From JARROD01 sp037384225 (GTDB lineage Bacteria > Pseudomonadota > Gammaproteobacteria > Pseudomonadales > Cellvibrionaceae): 5,473 nt of DNA. Positions 1 to 5,473 of the stretch are shown piece after piece. A program made the position numbers and the translations under genes. A model generated the notes under the pieces. It was not told the origin of the DNA and searched no databases. It saw nothing but the letters and a program-made list of their open reading frames with translations. Every line of letters starts with the position of its first letter. Position 1 is the first letter of the stretch. Where the stretch lies: the NCBI GenBank assembly GCA_037384225.1, contig JARROD010000344.1, positions 1 through 5,473 on the forward strand, written 5' to 3'.

Positions 1-1
1 T

Positions 2-472
2 TTTATACCATTAGACATTCCAACTTTTTTAACATCACCCTGGGTGAGTGCCTGGGAGGATAAAACCGGAAGAGATAATTTTTGGAACTACACCCTGCGT
101 TCCTCTATAAGTGGTGAGTTTCAGTTTTCCGGACAGGCTCAGACCTGGCTAGCCTATGTGATAGGTGTCATTCTATTAATGCTGGTTTTAACGGGTATGC
201 TGTATTTAGCGTTCCGGGTTAAAGAGGCCTTAACCGGTAGTTTCTGGAAAGTTTTTTATAGCCCTTATTTCCCCATGTTTTTACTTGGTTTTTTCTGGAT
301 GGCAAGTTTGCTGGTGCTAAGGTACAAATATCCATATTCCTGCAGTAATGACTTCCGTTATGTACTTCCTGTTATCTTGCCATTTGTTATTTGCTGTGCG
401 CGCGTTGCGACGGGGCGTTTCTGGTTATGGGCATTTGGTATTGGCAGCGGTTTATTCTTTGTATTGCTTTAG
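2..472 (+). CDS. Membrane glycosyltransferase, C-terminal part (5' end outside window)
   Basis: The frame is open from the window edge to a TAG at 470-472, so this is the last 156 residues of a longer protein. The GTG at 44 is internal, since the 14 residues before it read through smoothly. After a soluble stretch with a GRDNFWNY motif (residues about 23-30), there are about four hydrophobic segments, near residues 51-72, 90-107, 119-134 and 140-156. A CSNDFRYVLP motif at 114-123 lies between the second and third. This arrangement resembles the C-terminal end of multi-spanning, lipid-phosphate-sugar-dependent glycosyltransferases of the GT39/ArnT-like type, which move a sugar from a polyprenyl carrier to an envelope acceptor at the periplasmic face. 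The catalytic N-terminal loops are not in the window, so donor and acceptor cannot be named. Codons are AT-richer than in the neighbouring genes. It converges on the ATP-grasp gene with a 21-base gap. Confidence 0.7.
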   Translation, partial: FIPLDIPTFLTSPWVSAWEDKTGRDNFWNYTLRSSISGEFQFSGQAQTWLAYVIGVILLMLVLTGMLYLAFRVKEALTGSFWKVFYSPYFPMFLLGFFWMASLLVLRYKYPYSCSNDFRYVLPVILPFVICCARVATGRFWLWAFGIGSGLFFVLL

Positions 473-493
473 TGTGTAAGGAGGGGGTATACA

Positions 494-1438
494 CTAGAAA
501 ATGTTCTGGATATAGTGGACGCGTTCGGCGGGGCTCATGCTGCGCTCTTCGGGTTCCATGTTTTCAATGGATTTGAGTCGCTTTTTCAGGCCGGCGGCGC
601 AGGCCATTTGAATCGCCAGGCCGGGGCGTGCGTTCAACTCGAGAATCATCGGTCCCTTGTTACGATCCAATATCATATCGCAACCCAGGTAGCCCAGTGA
701 TGTCATTTCATAGCAGCCGGCGGCAAGTTCCAGTACCTGCTGCCAGTGGGGGATGCACAGATCGGCAAAGGGTTTATCGGTGTCCGGATGCCGCTCGATG
801 CGCCGGTTGCGCTGCACGGCAAACAGGGTTTGGCCGGTACTCAGGGATATGCCCACCCCTATGGCTCCCTGGTGAAGATTGGCGCGACCGTCGGAGGAGT
901 GGGTGGCGCAGCGCAGCATGGCCATCACCGGGAAGCCGAGGAAAACAATAATGCGGATGTCCGGCACACCTTCATAGGTATAGTTATCGAAAACCGGGTC
1001 GTAGTTGATCATCGCTTCGATCATGGCGTAATCGGGTTTGCCGCCGAGGCTGTAGAGGCCGCTGAGTATGTTGTTTACATGGCGGTGAATGTCGTTGAGT
1101 CTGTATTCGCGGCCACTGGGTTTGATAAAAATATCTTTTTTGCGGGAGCTGATGACGAAAATGCCCTTGCCACCGCTGCCCCGGGTGGGTTTTATGACGA
1201 ATTGGCTGTGCGGCTCGAGCAGTTGCCCGAGTTTGCGCAGTTGCCACTGACTTTCGATGGTGCCCAACAGTTCCGGAACGGTTATGCCGGCGCTCTGAGC
1301 GGCCTTTTTGGTCAGTAGTTTATTGTCGACGATGGAGTACAGGGAGCGTTTATTGTAGCCGGCGATATAGTCGATATTGCGGGCATTCATTCCCAGCACC
1401 CCCAGCCTGGACAGTGCACTTGGCGTGATAAATTTCAT
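494..1438 (-). CDS. ATP-grasp ligase, RimK-related (alpha-L-glutamate ligase-like / sugar-transfer-associated ATP-grasp)
   Basis: A 314-residue soluble protein with no signal peptide, expected in the cytoplasm. ATP-grasp landmarks appear in order: a VDNKLLTKK segment (37-45); VIKPTRGSGGKGI (81-93) with the nucleotide-contacting K83 and a glycine-rich loop; PDIRII (159-164); DGRANLHQGA (183-192); GCDMIL (252-257); and ILELNARPG (265-273), where E267 and N269 are the expected magnesium ligands. The active site looks intact. Enzymes of this fold use ATP to activate a carboxylate as an acyl phosphate and join it to an amine or similar nucleophile. Members of this branch are named glutamate-ligase-like only by analogy with RimK, and the true substrate is unknown. 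The start is supported by the conserved-looking LGVLGMNARN segment at 12-21, which a later start would remove. The ATG directly abuts the stop of the upstream gene (TAGATG), so translational coupling is likely. It is the last gene of the operon. Confidence 0.9.
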   Translation of the reverse strand: MKFITPSALSRLGVLGMNARNIDYIAGYNKRSLYSIVDNKLLTKKAAQSAGITVPELLGTIESQWQLRKLGQLLEPHSQFVIKPTRGSGGKGIFVISSRKKDIFIKPSGREYRLNDIHRHVNNILSGLYSLGGKPDYAMIEAMINYDPVFDNYTYEGVPDIRIIVFLGFPVMAMLRCATHSSDGRANLHQGAIGVGISLSTGQTLFAVQRNRRIERHPDTDKPFADLCIPHWQQVLELAAGCYEMTSLGYLGCDMILDRNKGPMILELNARPGLAIQMACAAGLKKRLKSIENMEPEERSMSPAERVHYIQNIF

Positions 1439-2974
1439 CTAGTCGGTACTCATATGCCTGAAACGCACCAGCTCGGACAGACGGTAACCTGTATAATTGC
1501 CGAGAATAATAATCAGGCCCAGCAATACCAGCAACAATTCCGGGAAATTAAACATCCAGTGCTCAACATAGTTGTTGGTAATAGCCAGATAGCTGATGAC
1601 CGCCACCAGCAGACTGCCGGCGGTTTGGATCAAAACCTCGAGCGGCCCGTCGTCTTCCCACAAAATGGACATATGCTCTATGGTCCAGGCCAAAATGATC
1701 ATGGGGAAAAAGGTAATTGTCAGTGCCTGCTCGATACCCAGCTTATAACTGAAAATGCTGATCAGAGCCATCATCCCCACGACGATCACGATAACCGCGG
1801 CTATCCGTGAAACCAGTAGCAGATCCAGGCGACTGAGGTAGGAGCGGGTCCAGAGGCCTACTGCCAGTATCAATAGAAAAATACCGACGCCTGTCACAAG
1901 TGTGGTTTGCACAAAGGCGATAGAAAGCAGGACCGGCATAAATGTACCGGCGGTGCGCAGTCCGACCACGACTCGCAAAACGATCACTATCAGAGCGCCG
2001 ACCGGAACCAGCAGAATAAACTTGAAAATACTTTGCTGCTCGATGGGCAGGCTGTAGATCGAGTAGTCGACGATGGCGGCGGTTTGATCGCCCATGCGGT
2101 TGATGGACGCTTCGCGCATAGGCACATCATTGGCCAGCACGGAAAAGGTTACCTGGGAGTTTCTGCCGCCCTCGACATCCAGTAGAGACTTGTCACCGCG
2201 TTGCCAGATCAGAAAGTTATTCGGCAAGTCCATGGTCGTGGTCAGCGGATTAAACACGGTCCAGCTTTTGCCGTTATAGATTTCGATAAGATCTACGGGG
2301 GGCAGGCGGCTGCGGTCGTCTTCCAGGTAGAGACCGCGAATCATGTGGGCCGGTACATTGGCCAGCGAGAGAATGTTGAGTACGGTTTTTATATACTCAC
2401 TTTCGCGTCGGTCATTGTGGATCAGGGCGGCATCGGCATTGCGCTTATTGTTGAGGAGTTTGAGTAATTGGAGGGTAAATGTATCCTGATCGGAAGAAAG
2501 CTGGCGTGCTTGTTTGATCAGTGCCAGCGCGGCGGCGTAAATGGCCGCCCGGCGGGTGCCGCTCCAGTCTGGTTTGGCAACATCGAGGGAAAACTCGGTG
2601 GAGGGGTCGCCCAGGACCTGGTCGCGCTGATACACGTCCAGTTTGTAGTAGAGAGCCTGGTTTCCACTGACCTGTCGCTGAGTCCATACCGCCCGTTTGT
2701 GGCCGCCTTCGGATTCGATATCGAAACCGTAGCCCGAAGAGCTGAACACTTCGTTGACCACATCCATATTGTTCTGGCTTTTCGGTAGTGCCAGCGATAC
2801 TTTGACCGGACGGCCCTGAGCCTTAAACTCCACTTTGGCCTCAACGGTCCAGACAGTCTCGTAGGTTCCGGGAATGAACGGCAGACCCAACAACTGACTT
2901 TTGTAGACAACCAGACCGCCGCCAAGTCCGATCAACATCAGGGCGAGAAAGTATACTTGTGCGCGTGATGACAT
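1439..2974 (-). CDS. Inactive transglutaminase-like protein fused to seven transmembrane helices (UUP1-type)
   Basis: A 511-residue membrane protein. An uncleaved signal anchor (about 7-24) is followed by a long soluble region (25-316), predicted periplasmic. About seven hydrophobic helices then follow, near 317-336, 344-358, 360-376, 388-408, 414-431, 447-465 and 478-494, with a short basic tail. Residues about 140-260 have the transglutaminase layout, but the catalytic residues are missing. The whole protein contains no cysteine. The usual HAW-like segment is replaced near VDLIEIYNGKSW (227-238). The usual FDP is FNP (241-243). This matches the family described as inactive transglutaminase fused to 7TM. 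A binding, scaffold or sensor role is inferred, perhaps recognising a peptide or amide. It starts 20 bases after the protease gene and ends against the ligase start. No Shine-Dalgarno is visible in the 20-base gap, so its start may depend on upstream translation. Confidence 0.9.
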   Translation of the reverse strand: MSSRAQVYFLALMLIGLGGGLVVYKSQLLGLPFIPGTYETVWTVEAKVEFKAQGRPVKVSLALPKSQNNMDVVNEVFSSSGYGFDIESEGGHKRAVWTQRQVSGNQALYYKLDVYQRDQVLGDPSTEFSLDVAKPDWSGTRRAAIYAAALALIKQARQLSSDQDTFTLQLLKLLNNKRNADAALIHNDRRESEYIKTVLNILSLANVPAHMIRGLYLEDDRSRLPPVDLIEIYNGKSWTVFNPLTTTMDLPNNFLIWQRGDKSLLDVEGGRNSQVTFSVLANDVPMREASINRMGDQTAAIVDYSIYSLPIEQQSIFKFILLVPVGALIVIVLRVVVGLRTAGTFMPVLLSIAFVQTTLVTGVGIFLLILAVGLWTRSYLSRLDLLLVSRIAAVIVIVVGMMALISIFSYKLGIEQALTITFFPMIILAWTIEHMSILWEDDGPLEVLIQTAGSLLVAVISYLAITNNYVEHWMFNFPELLLVLLGLIIILGNYTGYRLSELVRFRHMSTD

Positions 2975-2994
2975 GGTTATTGAGTAGTCTGTTC

Positions 2995-3828
2995 TTATAT
3001 TGTTTTAATACTGAACTTTCTGCTCACGTCAACAATAGCCCGATCACGAAGAAAATTCCGTCCAATCAGCAGCTGATAAGTGCCGTCACCCTTATCTGTA
3101 AGTGCCACATCCACCAATTCTTTTACCGGCCCCAGCTCCAGAATCAGCTCCACTACCGGGCGACTCTGGGATTCGTCACCGAGTTGCCTGGTTTCAATAA
3201 ATCGTTTGACCGGCTTTTCGTAAACCCTGTCTTCAGCCGCTGGTGAACGCTCAGCTTTGGGACGCTTTTGTGAATTTTTAGACTGATTCCTGGCGGGAAC
3301 GGCAAATCGTACCCAGGGCTTTCCATCGCGCTCAAACCGTACCATGTTGGCGGCGATCAGCGAAGTCATTCCGGTTCCGGTATCGATACGGGCTCTGACT
3401 TTGAGATTGTCCGGTCTGATCATGACATATTCTGTGCGTCCCACTACAGGTTTGTTATCGACAACGGCGGGTGGTTTGGGCTTGGAAACGGCCGGCTTGG
3501 GCGCCGGTTCGGTGACGGGTGGGCTGGTTTTTGTCACGGGGGGAGGCATTTGGGGTTGCGGCTGTTCCGCCTCCATAGCGGGATGTGCCAGCGCCAGCGT
3601 CGGGGCCAGCGCCGGATCATATTCCGTATCCAGCGTATCCAGTGATGGACACATCTGCTCAAGTGTCGGGCATTCGCATGTCTCTGAGTTAGGTTGAGGA
3701 AGCGATTGGCAAGCCGACAAAGTGCCCAGTAGGAAATTAATAGCTAATCCAGAGCGGATACTGCGGGCTCGAAGATATGGATAAATCAATGGCATTATTG
3801 TCAGCTTGCTCCATGTAGCGGTGATCAT
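2995..3828 (-). CDS. Retropepsin-like aspartic protease lipoprotein (family often labelled putative ATP-dependent zinc protease)
   Basis: A 277-residue protein. The N-terminus has a hydrophobic stretch (27-39) ending in the lipobox LSAC (37-40), so lipidation at C40 is predicted. Residue +2 is Q rather than D, which favours outer-membrane sorting. A short segment with C51, C53 and C60 follows, then a proline-rich linker (about 91-121), then the protease domain (about 128-277). That domain carries RIDTG (147-151), with catalytic D149, and LLIGRNFL (253-260), which resembles the IIGRN segment of retroviral proteases. Only one catalytic Asp motif is present, as in dimeric or atypical retropepsins. 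There is no HExxH motif and the only histidine is H82, in the linker, so the zinc protease label is not supported. A charged insert (about 179-207) splits the domain. The start is uncertain: ATG at 3828 has no Shine-Dalgarno, whereas ATG at 3795 (M12) has a GGAG 13 bases upstream. First gene of the operon. Confidence 0.85.
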   Translation of the reverse strand: MITATWSKLTIMPLIYPYLRARSIRSGLAINFLLGTLSACQSLPQPNSETCECPTLEQMCPSLDTLDTEYDPALAPTLALAHPAMEAEQPQPQMPPPVTKTSPPVTEPAPKPAVSKPKPPAVVDNKPVVGRTEYVMIRPDNLKVRARIDTGTGMTSLIAANMVRFERDGKPWVRFAVPARNQSKNSQKRPKAERSPAAEDRVYEKPVKRFIETRQLGDESQSRPVVELILELGPVKELVDVALTDKGDGTYQLLIGRNFLRDRAIVDVSRKFSIKTI

Positions 3829-3900
3829 TGGCTTAAAAGTGATAGTTTGGGCGCTTTTTGATCATTATTAATGTTAAATCCTTGGAATTTTTCACCGACG

Positions 3901-3912
3901 AGTTTGCAAACT
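3901..3912. promoter_or_regulatory. 12-bp perfect palindrome, possible operator
   Basis: AGTTTGCAAACT equals its own reverse complement across all 12 bases, and the flanking bases do not extend the symmetry. It lies 73 bases upstream of the annotated first ATG of the protease operon and about 190 bases before the candidate plus-strand promoter. Its position suits a dimeric regulator acting on the operon. No regulator is encoded nearby, and I cannot assign the site to a known family. Confidence 0.3.
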
Positions 3913-4097
3913 TCATCCCGACCCAGGCGAATTACCCTAGCCGAAGTGTTCGCCTATAAACACCCTTAATCAATGATGAAAGTGGCGACGTTCAGGGGAT
4001 TGGTTCTGGCGGAAAATTTGACTTGTTTAACGCCATTAAGTTTCCGATACGGGCGCCGGAGGCGGTGGTTTCAGCGACGATATGCATTATTGGGCGT

Positions 4098-4126
4098 TTG
4101 CCGCAGGTTGAGTTTCGGGCTACATT
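4098..4126 (+). promoter_or_regulatory. Possible sigma-70 promoter for the PGQG membrane protein
   Basis: TTGCCG (4098-4103) and TACATT (4121-4126) are separated by exactly 17 bases, and each matches its consensus at four of six positions. Transcription would begin near 4133, leaving a leader of about 79 bases before TTG 4212. If this promoter is real, the TTG at 4023 cannot be the start of the gene it drives. Confidence 0.3.
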
Positions 4127-4211
4127 CTACCGGACCATTAAATCAGGACAGTGGAGGATTTGTGGACAATGGGCAGAGCTGGGCCAGAAATGTGAGGTGG
4201 AGATTGGTGGC

Positions 4212-4664
4212 TTGAATATCGCGAGGTTTATCCAAGACAATCAGATTTGGCTTACATGGATGGGGGGAGTGTCGGTTGTGACCTTGATTGTGACGCCTGT
4301 CATCAGCGCCTGGTTACTGGCTCGCCTGCCGCCTGACTATTTTGCCTCGGAGTCGTCCAGGGTAGCGAAGGGGGGTAATAGGCACCCGCTGGTGCACGCG
4401 TTGTATGTGCTGTTTAAAAATGCCTGTGGTGTAATGTTTATCCTGATTGGACTCGCACTGCTGGTGTTGCCCGGGCAGGGGCTGTTGTCTATTCTGGTGG
4501 GGGTACTGCTGTTGGATTTTCCGGGCAAGTATCGCCTTGAGCGGAGGTTTGTAAAAAAGCCGTCGGTACTGAAATCGATCAACTGGCTGCGCCAAAAAGC
4601 GAAGCGGCCGCCTTTTTTACTGGATAGTGTGGAGACCGAACGGGTCGTCAAAAAAACTGAATAG
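4212..4664 (+). CDS. Small PGPGW-like transmembrane protein
   Basis: From TTG 4212 this is a 150-residue protein. It has one hydrophobic segment at about 14-36 and a second hydrophobic block at about 71-101, broken by the turn LPGQG (86-90). A basic cytoplasmic-looking tail follows, with DFPGKYRLERR (102-112), a SINWLRQKAKRPP stretch (122-134) and a charged end. The LPGQG turn followed by a hydrophobic run and FPGK resembles the PGPGW family of small membrane proteins, whose function is unknown. The frame is open back to TTG 4023, but I prefer TTG 4212. A GGAG lies 9 bases upstream, the first membrane segment follows directly as expected for a protein of this size, and the 63 extra residues look non-coding. 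It appears to be a single-gene unit, convergent with the tRNA hydroxylase gene. Confidence 0.75.
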   Translation: MNIARFIQDNQIWLTWMGGVSVVTLIVTPVISAWLLARLPPDYFASESSRVAKGGNRHPLVHALYVLFKNACGVMFILIGLALLVLPGQGLLSILVGVLLLDFPGKYRLERRFVKKPSVLKSINWLRQKAKRPPFLLDSVETERVVKKTE

Positions 4665-4805
4665 ACCCTATCGTTGCATATATTTTCGAGCTCAGGACCT
4701 TTTAGAGCGGTATTTTCAGGGACGCGCGCAGATTTTTCTAACCAGAGCATAGCTCACCCTATGAGATCTCCTCCCGGGGGCTCACGGTGAAGGTTTGGCC
4801 CGAGC

Positions 4806-4825
4806 GAGCGGAGAGGGTTCCGCTC
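4806..4825. other. GC-rich hairpin at the end of the tRNA hydroxylase gene
   Basis: GAGCGGA (4806-4812) and TCCGCTC (4819-4825) form a perfect 7-bp stem with a 6-base loop. On the minus strand the stem overlaps the TGA stop (4826-4824). No T-tract follows on either strand, so it is not a standard intrinsic terminator. It may protect the 3' end of the mRNA or serve as a weak bidirectional stop between the convergent genes. Confidence 0.35.
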
Positions 4826-5396
4826 AGTGCAATCTGGCCCGATGGGGAAGCACCTTTACAATAGCCGCTTCGATATCCAACAGTTGATCGAGGCGTTCAT
4901 AAACCGTGTCGCGATCAAAATAGTGTATTGCCAGGTCGATAAAGAGCGCTTCGTGGCGCGACTCGGAGCTGGCGATGGTCTGGTAAAAGCTTTTTAACTT
5001 GCCCGGCTCCAGCGCGGCGCCGATCAAGCCAAAGCGCTCACAACCGCGCGCTTCAATGATGCCACCAATGACGAGTCGGTCAAGTAGGTAAACCTCGCTA
5101 CCTCTGCGCATGGATTGGCGCAGTCGATTGACATAGGGGTCTTTTTCATCGGCGCCCAGTTGCAGGCCCCGGGTCTGCATAATTTTCACCACGTCGCGGA
5201 AGTGGCTCATTTCCTCGATGGATAAGTCGATCATGGCTTTGACCAGCTCCGGCCGGTCCGGATAGTGGGAAAGCATGGAGACGGCCATACCGGAGGCTTT
5301 CTTTTCGGCGGCGGCGTGATCGATTAAGAAATGGTCAAAATCCGCCAGTACGGTACGGGTCCAGGAAGCTGGGGTCTGATAGCGCAATTCAAGCAT
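4824..5396 (-). CDS. miaE: tRNA-(ms2io6A)-hydroxylase, MiaE-like di-iron protein
   Basis: A 190-residue, mostly helical soluble protein counted from ATG 5396. It carries the ligand set of a four-helix-bundle di-iron oxygenase: E31 (DHAAAEKKA), E62 and H65 (EEMSH, an ExxH), E115 (IIEARGCERF), and E145 and H148 (SESRH, a second ExxH). The IEARGCERF segment is typical of MiaE. The enzyme uses dioxygen to hydroxylate the isopentenyl side chain of 2-methylthio-N6-isopentenyl-A37 in tRNAs that read U-starting codons, after MiaA and MiaB have acted. Neither of those genes is in the window. The start is not certain. TTG 5453 lies upstream of a consensus -10 box and is unlikely. ATG 5414 would add six residues. 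ATG 5396 gives the MLELRYQTP beginning that fits the family best as I recall it. None has a clear Shine-Dalgarno. Confidence 0.88.
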   Translation of the reverse strand: MLELRYQTPASWTRTVLADFDHFLIDHAAAEKKASGMAVSMLSHYPDRPELVKAMIDLSIEEMSHFRDVVKIMQTRGLQLGADEKDPYVNRLRQSMRRGSEVYLLDRLVIGGIIEARGCERFGLIGAALEPGKLKSFYQTIASSESRHEALFIDLAIHYFDRDTVYERLDQLLDIEAAIVKVLPHRARLH

Positions 5397-5438
5397 AGGC
5401 CGTGTTCGGTTCATCGTCGCTGGGTTTGAAGCGGGCGC

Positions 5439-5468
5439 ATTATACGCTACCAAACGTTCGCCTCACAC
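5439..5468 (-). promoter_or_regulatory. Probable promoter of the tRNA hydroxylase gene
   Basis: On the minus strand a perfect TATAAT (5444-5439) is preceded, after 18 bases, by GTGTGA (5468-5463), which matches the -35 consensus at three of six positions. Transcription would start near 5432, giving a short leader of about 18 bases to ATG 5414 or 36 bases to ATG 5396. The weak -35 suggests help from an activator or modest basal use. Confidence 0.5.
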
Positions 5469-5473
5469 TGTGT

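Larger units (their letters stand above)
3829..4211. other. Divergent intergenic region between the minus-strand operon and the PGQG membrane protein
   Basis: These 383 bases hold no gene I can support. The operon-proximal part (about 3857-3895) is AT-rich and is the likely place for the operon promoter, but I see no convincing -35/-10 pair on the minus strand. A perfect 12-bp palindrome lies at 3901-3912 and a smaller one, CATTA-T-TAATG, at 3863-3873. Open frames run through the right part in two phases: one from TTG 4023 in frame with the downstream gene, and one from ATG 3973 to 4215. Both give arginine- and tryptophan-rich peptides that look like chance translation. Confidence 0.55.

Noticed and set aside
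473..494. Possible terminator between the converging glycosyltransferase and ligase genes (GTGTA...TACAC)
   Set aside because: The stem is only five base pairs with a long loop and no T-tract, so it does not qualify as an intrinsic terminator.
746..1318. A 190-codon open frame on the plus strand opposite the ATP-grasp gene
   Set aside because: The opposite strand encodes an intact ATP-grasp enzyme with all motifs, and the plus-strand translation shows no recognisable domain. It is a shadow frame in GC-rich coding DNA.
2518..2925. A 135-codon minus-strand frame inside the membrane protein gene
   Set aside because: It is an alternative phase of the same strand as the dead-transglutaminase domain, with a W/R/S-rich chance composition and no ribosome site.
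3973..4215. An 80-codon plus-strand frame in the intergenic region
   Set aside because: The translation is arginine-rich with no domain, no good ribosome site lies before its ATG, and a candidate promoter for the next gene lies inside it. Kept only as a possible leader-peptide question.
4763..4778. GAGATCTC and CCCGGG palindromes in the convergent gap
   Set aside because: Short restriction-site-like palindromes are expected by chance, and they form no extended stem or repeat.
5397..5453. N-terminal extension of the tRNA hydroxylase to TTG 5453
   Set aside because: It would put the start upstream of a perfect TATAAT at 5444-5439, and the added residues do not look like part of the MiaE fold.

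Overview
The window looks like a chromosomal segment from a gammaproteobacterium, probably a marine or soil lineage near Cellvibrionales, Pseudomonadales or Oceanospirillales. The reasons are a MiaE-type tRNA hydroxylase, a three-gene ATP-grasp / inactive-transglutaminase / retropepsin cluster typical of that class, and a small PGPGW-like membrane protein. Placement below class is inference, because no rRNA or other strong marker is present. There are no tRNA or rRNA genes, CRISPR arrays or insertion sequences.

Layout, left to right. (1) Positions 2-472, plus strand: the 3' end of a multi-spanning membrane glycosyltransferase, cut by the window edge and visibly more AT-rich than the rest. (2) Positions 494-3828, minus strand: a tight three-gene operon. 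In transcription order it encodes a lipoprotein with a retropepsin-like aspartic protease domain, a membrane protein with a periplasmic inactive transglutaminase domain plus about seven C-terminal helices, and an ATP-grasp ligase of the RimK-related type. (3) Positions 3829-4211: a divergent intergenic region with a 12-bp perfect palindrome and a possible plus-strand promoter. (4) Positions 4212-4664, plus strand: a small membrane protein with a PGQG motif, probably starting at TTG. (5) Positions 4824-5396, minus strand: a MiaE-like tRNA hydroxylase with all six expected di-iron ligands and a consensus -10 box upstream.

The most interesting content is the operon. Its three products should sit in three compartments: the ligase in the cytoplasm, the dead-transglutaminase protein in the inner membrane with a periplasmic face, and the protease on a lipid anchor, probably in the outer membrane. 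This suggests a cross-envelope system that makes or ligates a small molecule or peptide, passes or senses it at the membrane, and processes something in the periplasm. The gene association is known from comparative genomics of amidoligases, but its substrate is, to my knowledge, not established. MiaE and the PGQG protein look like ordinary housekeeping neighbours.
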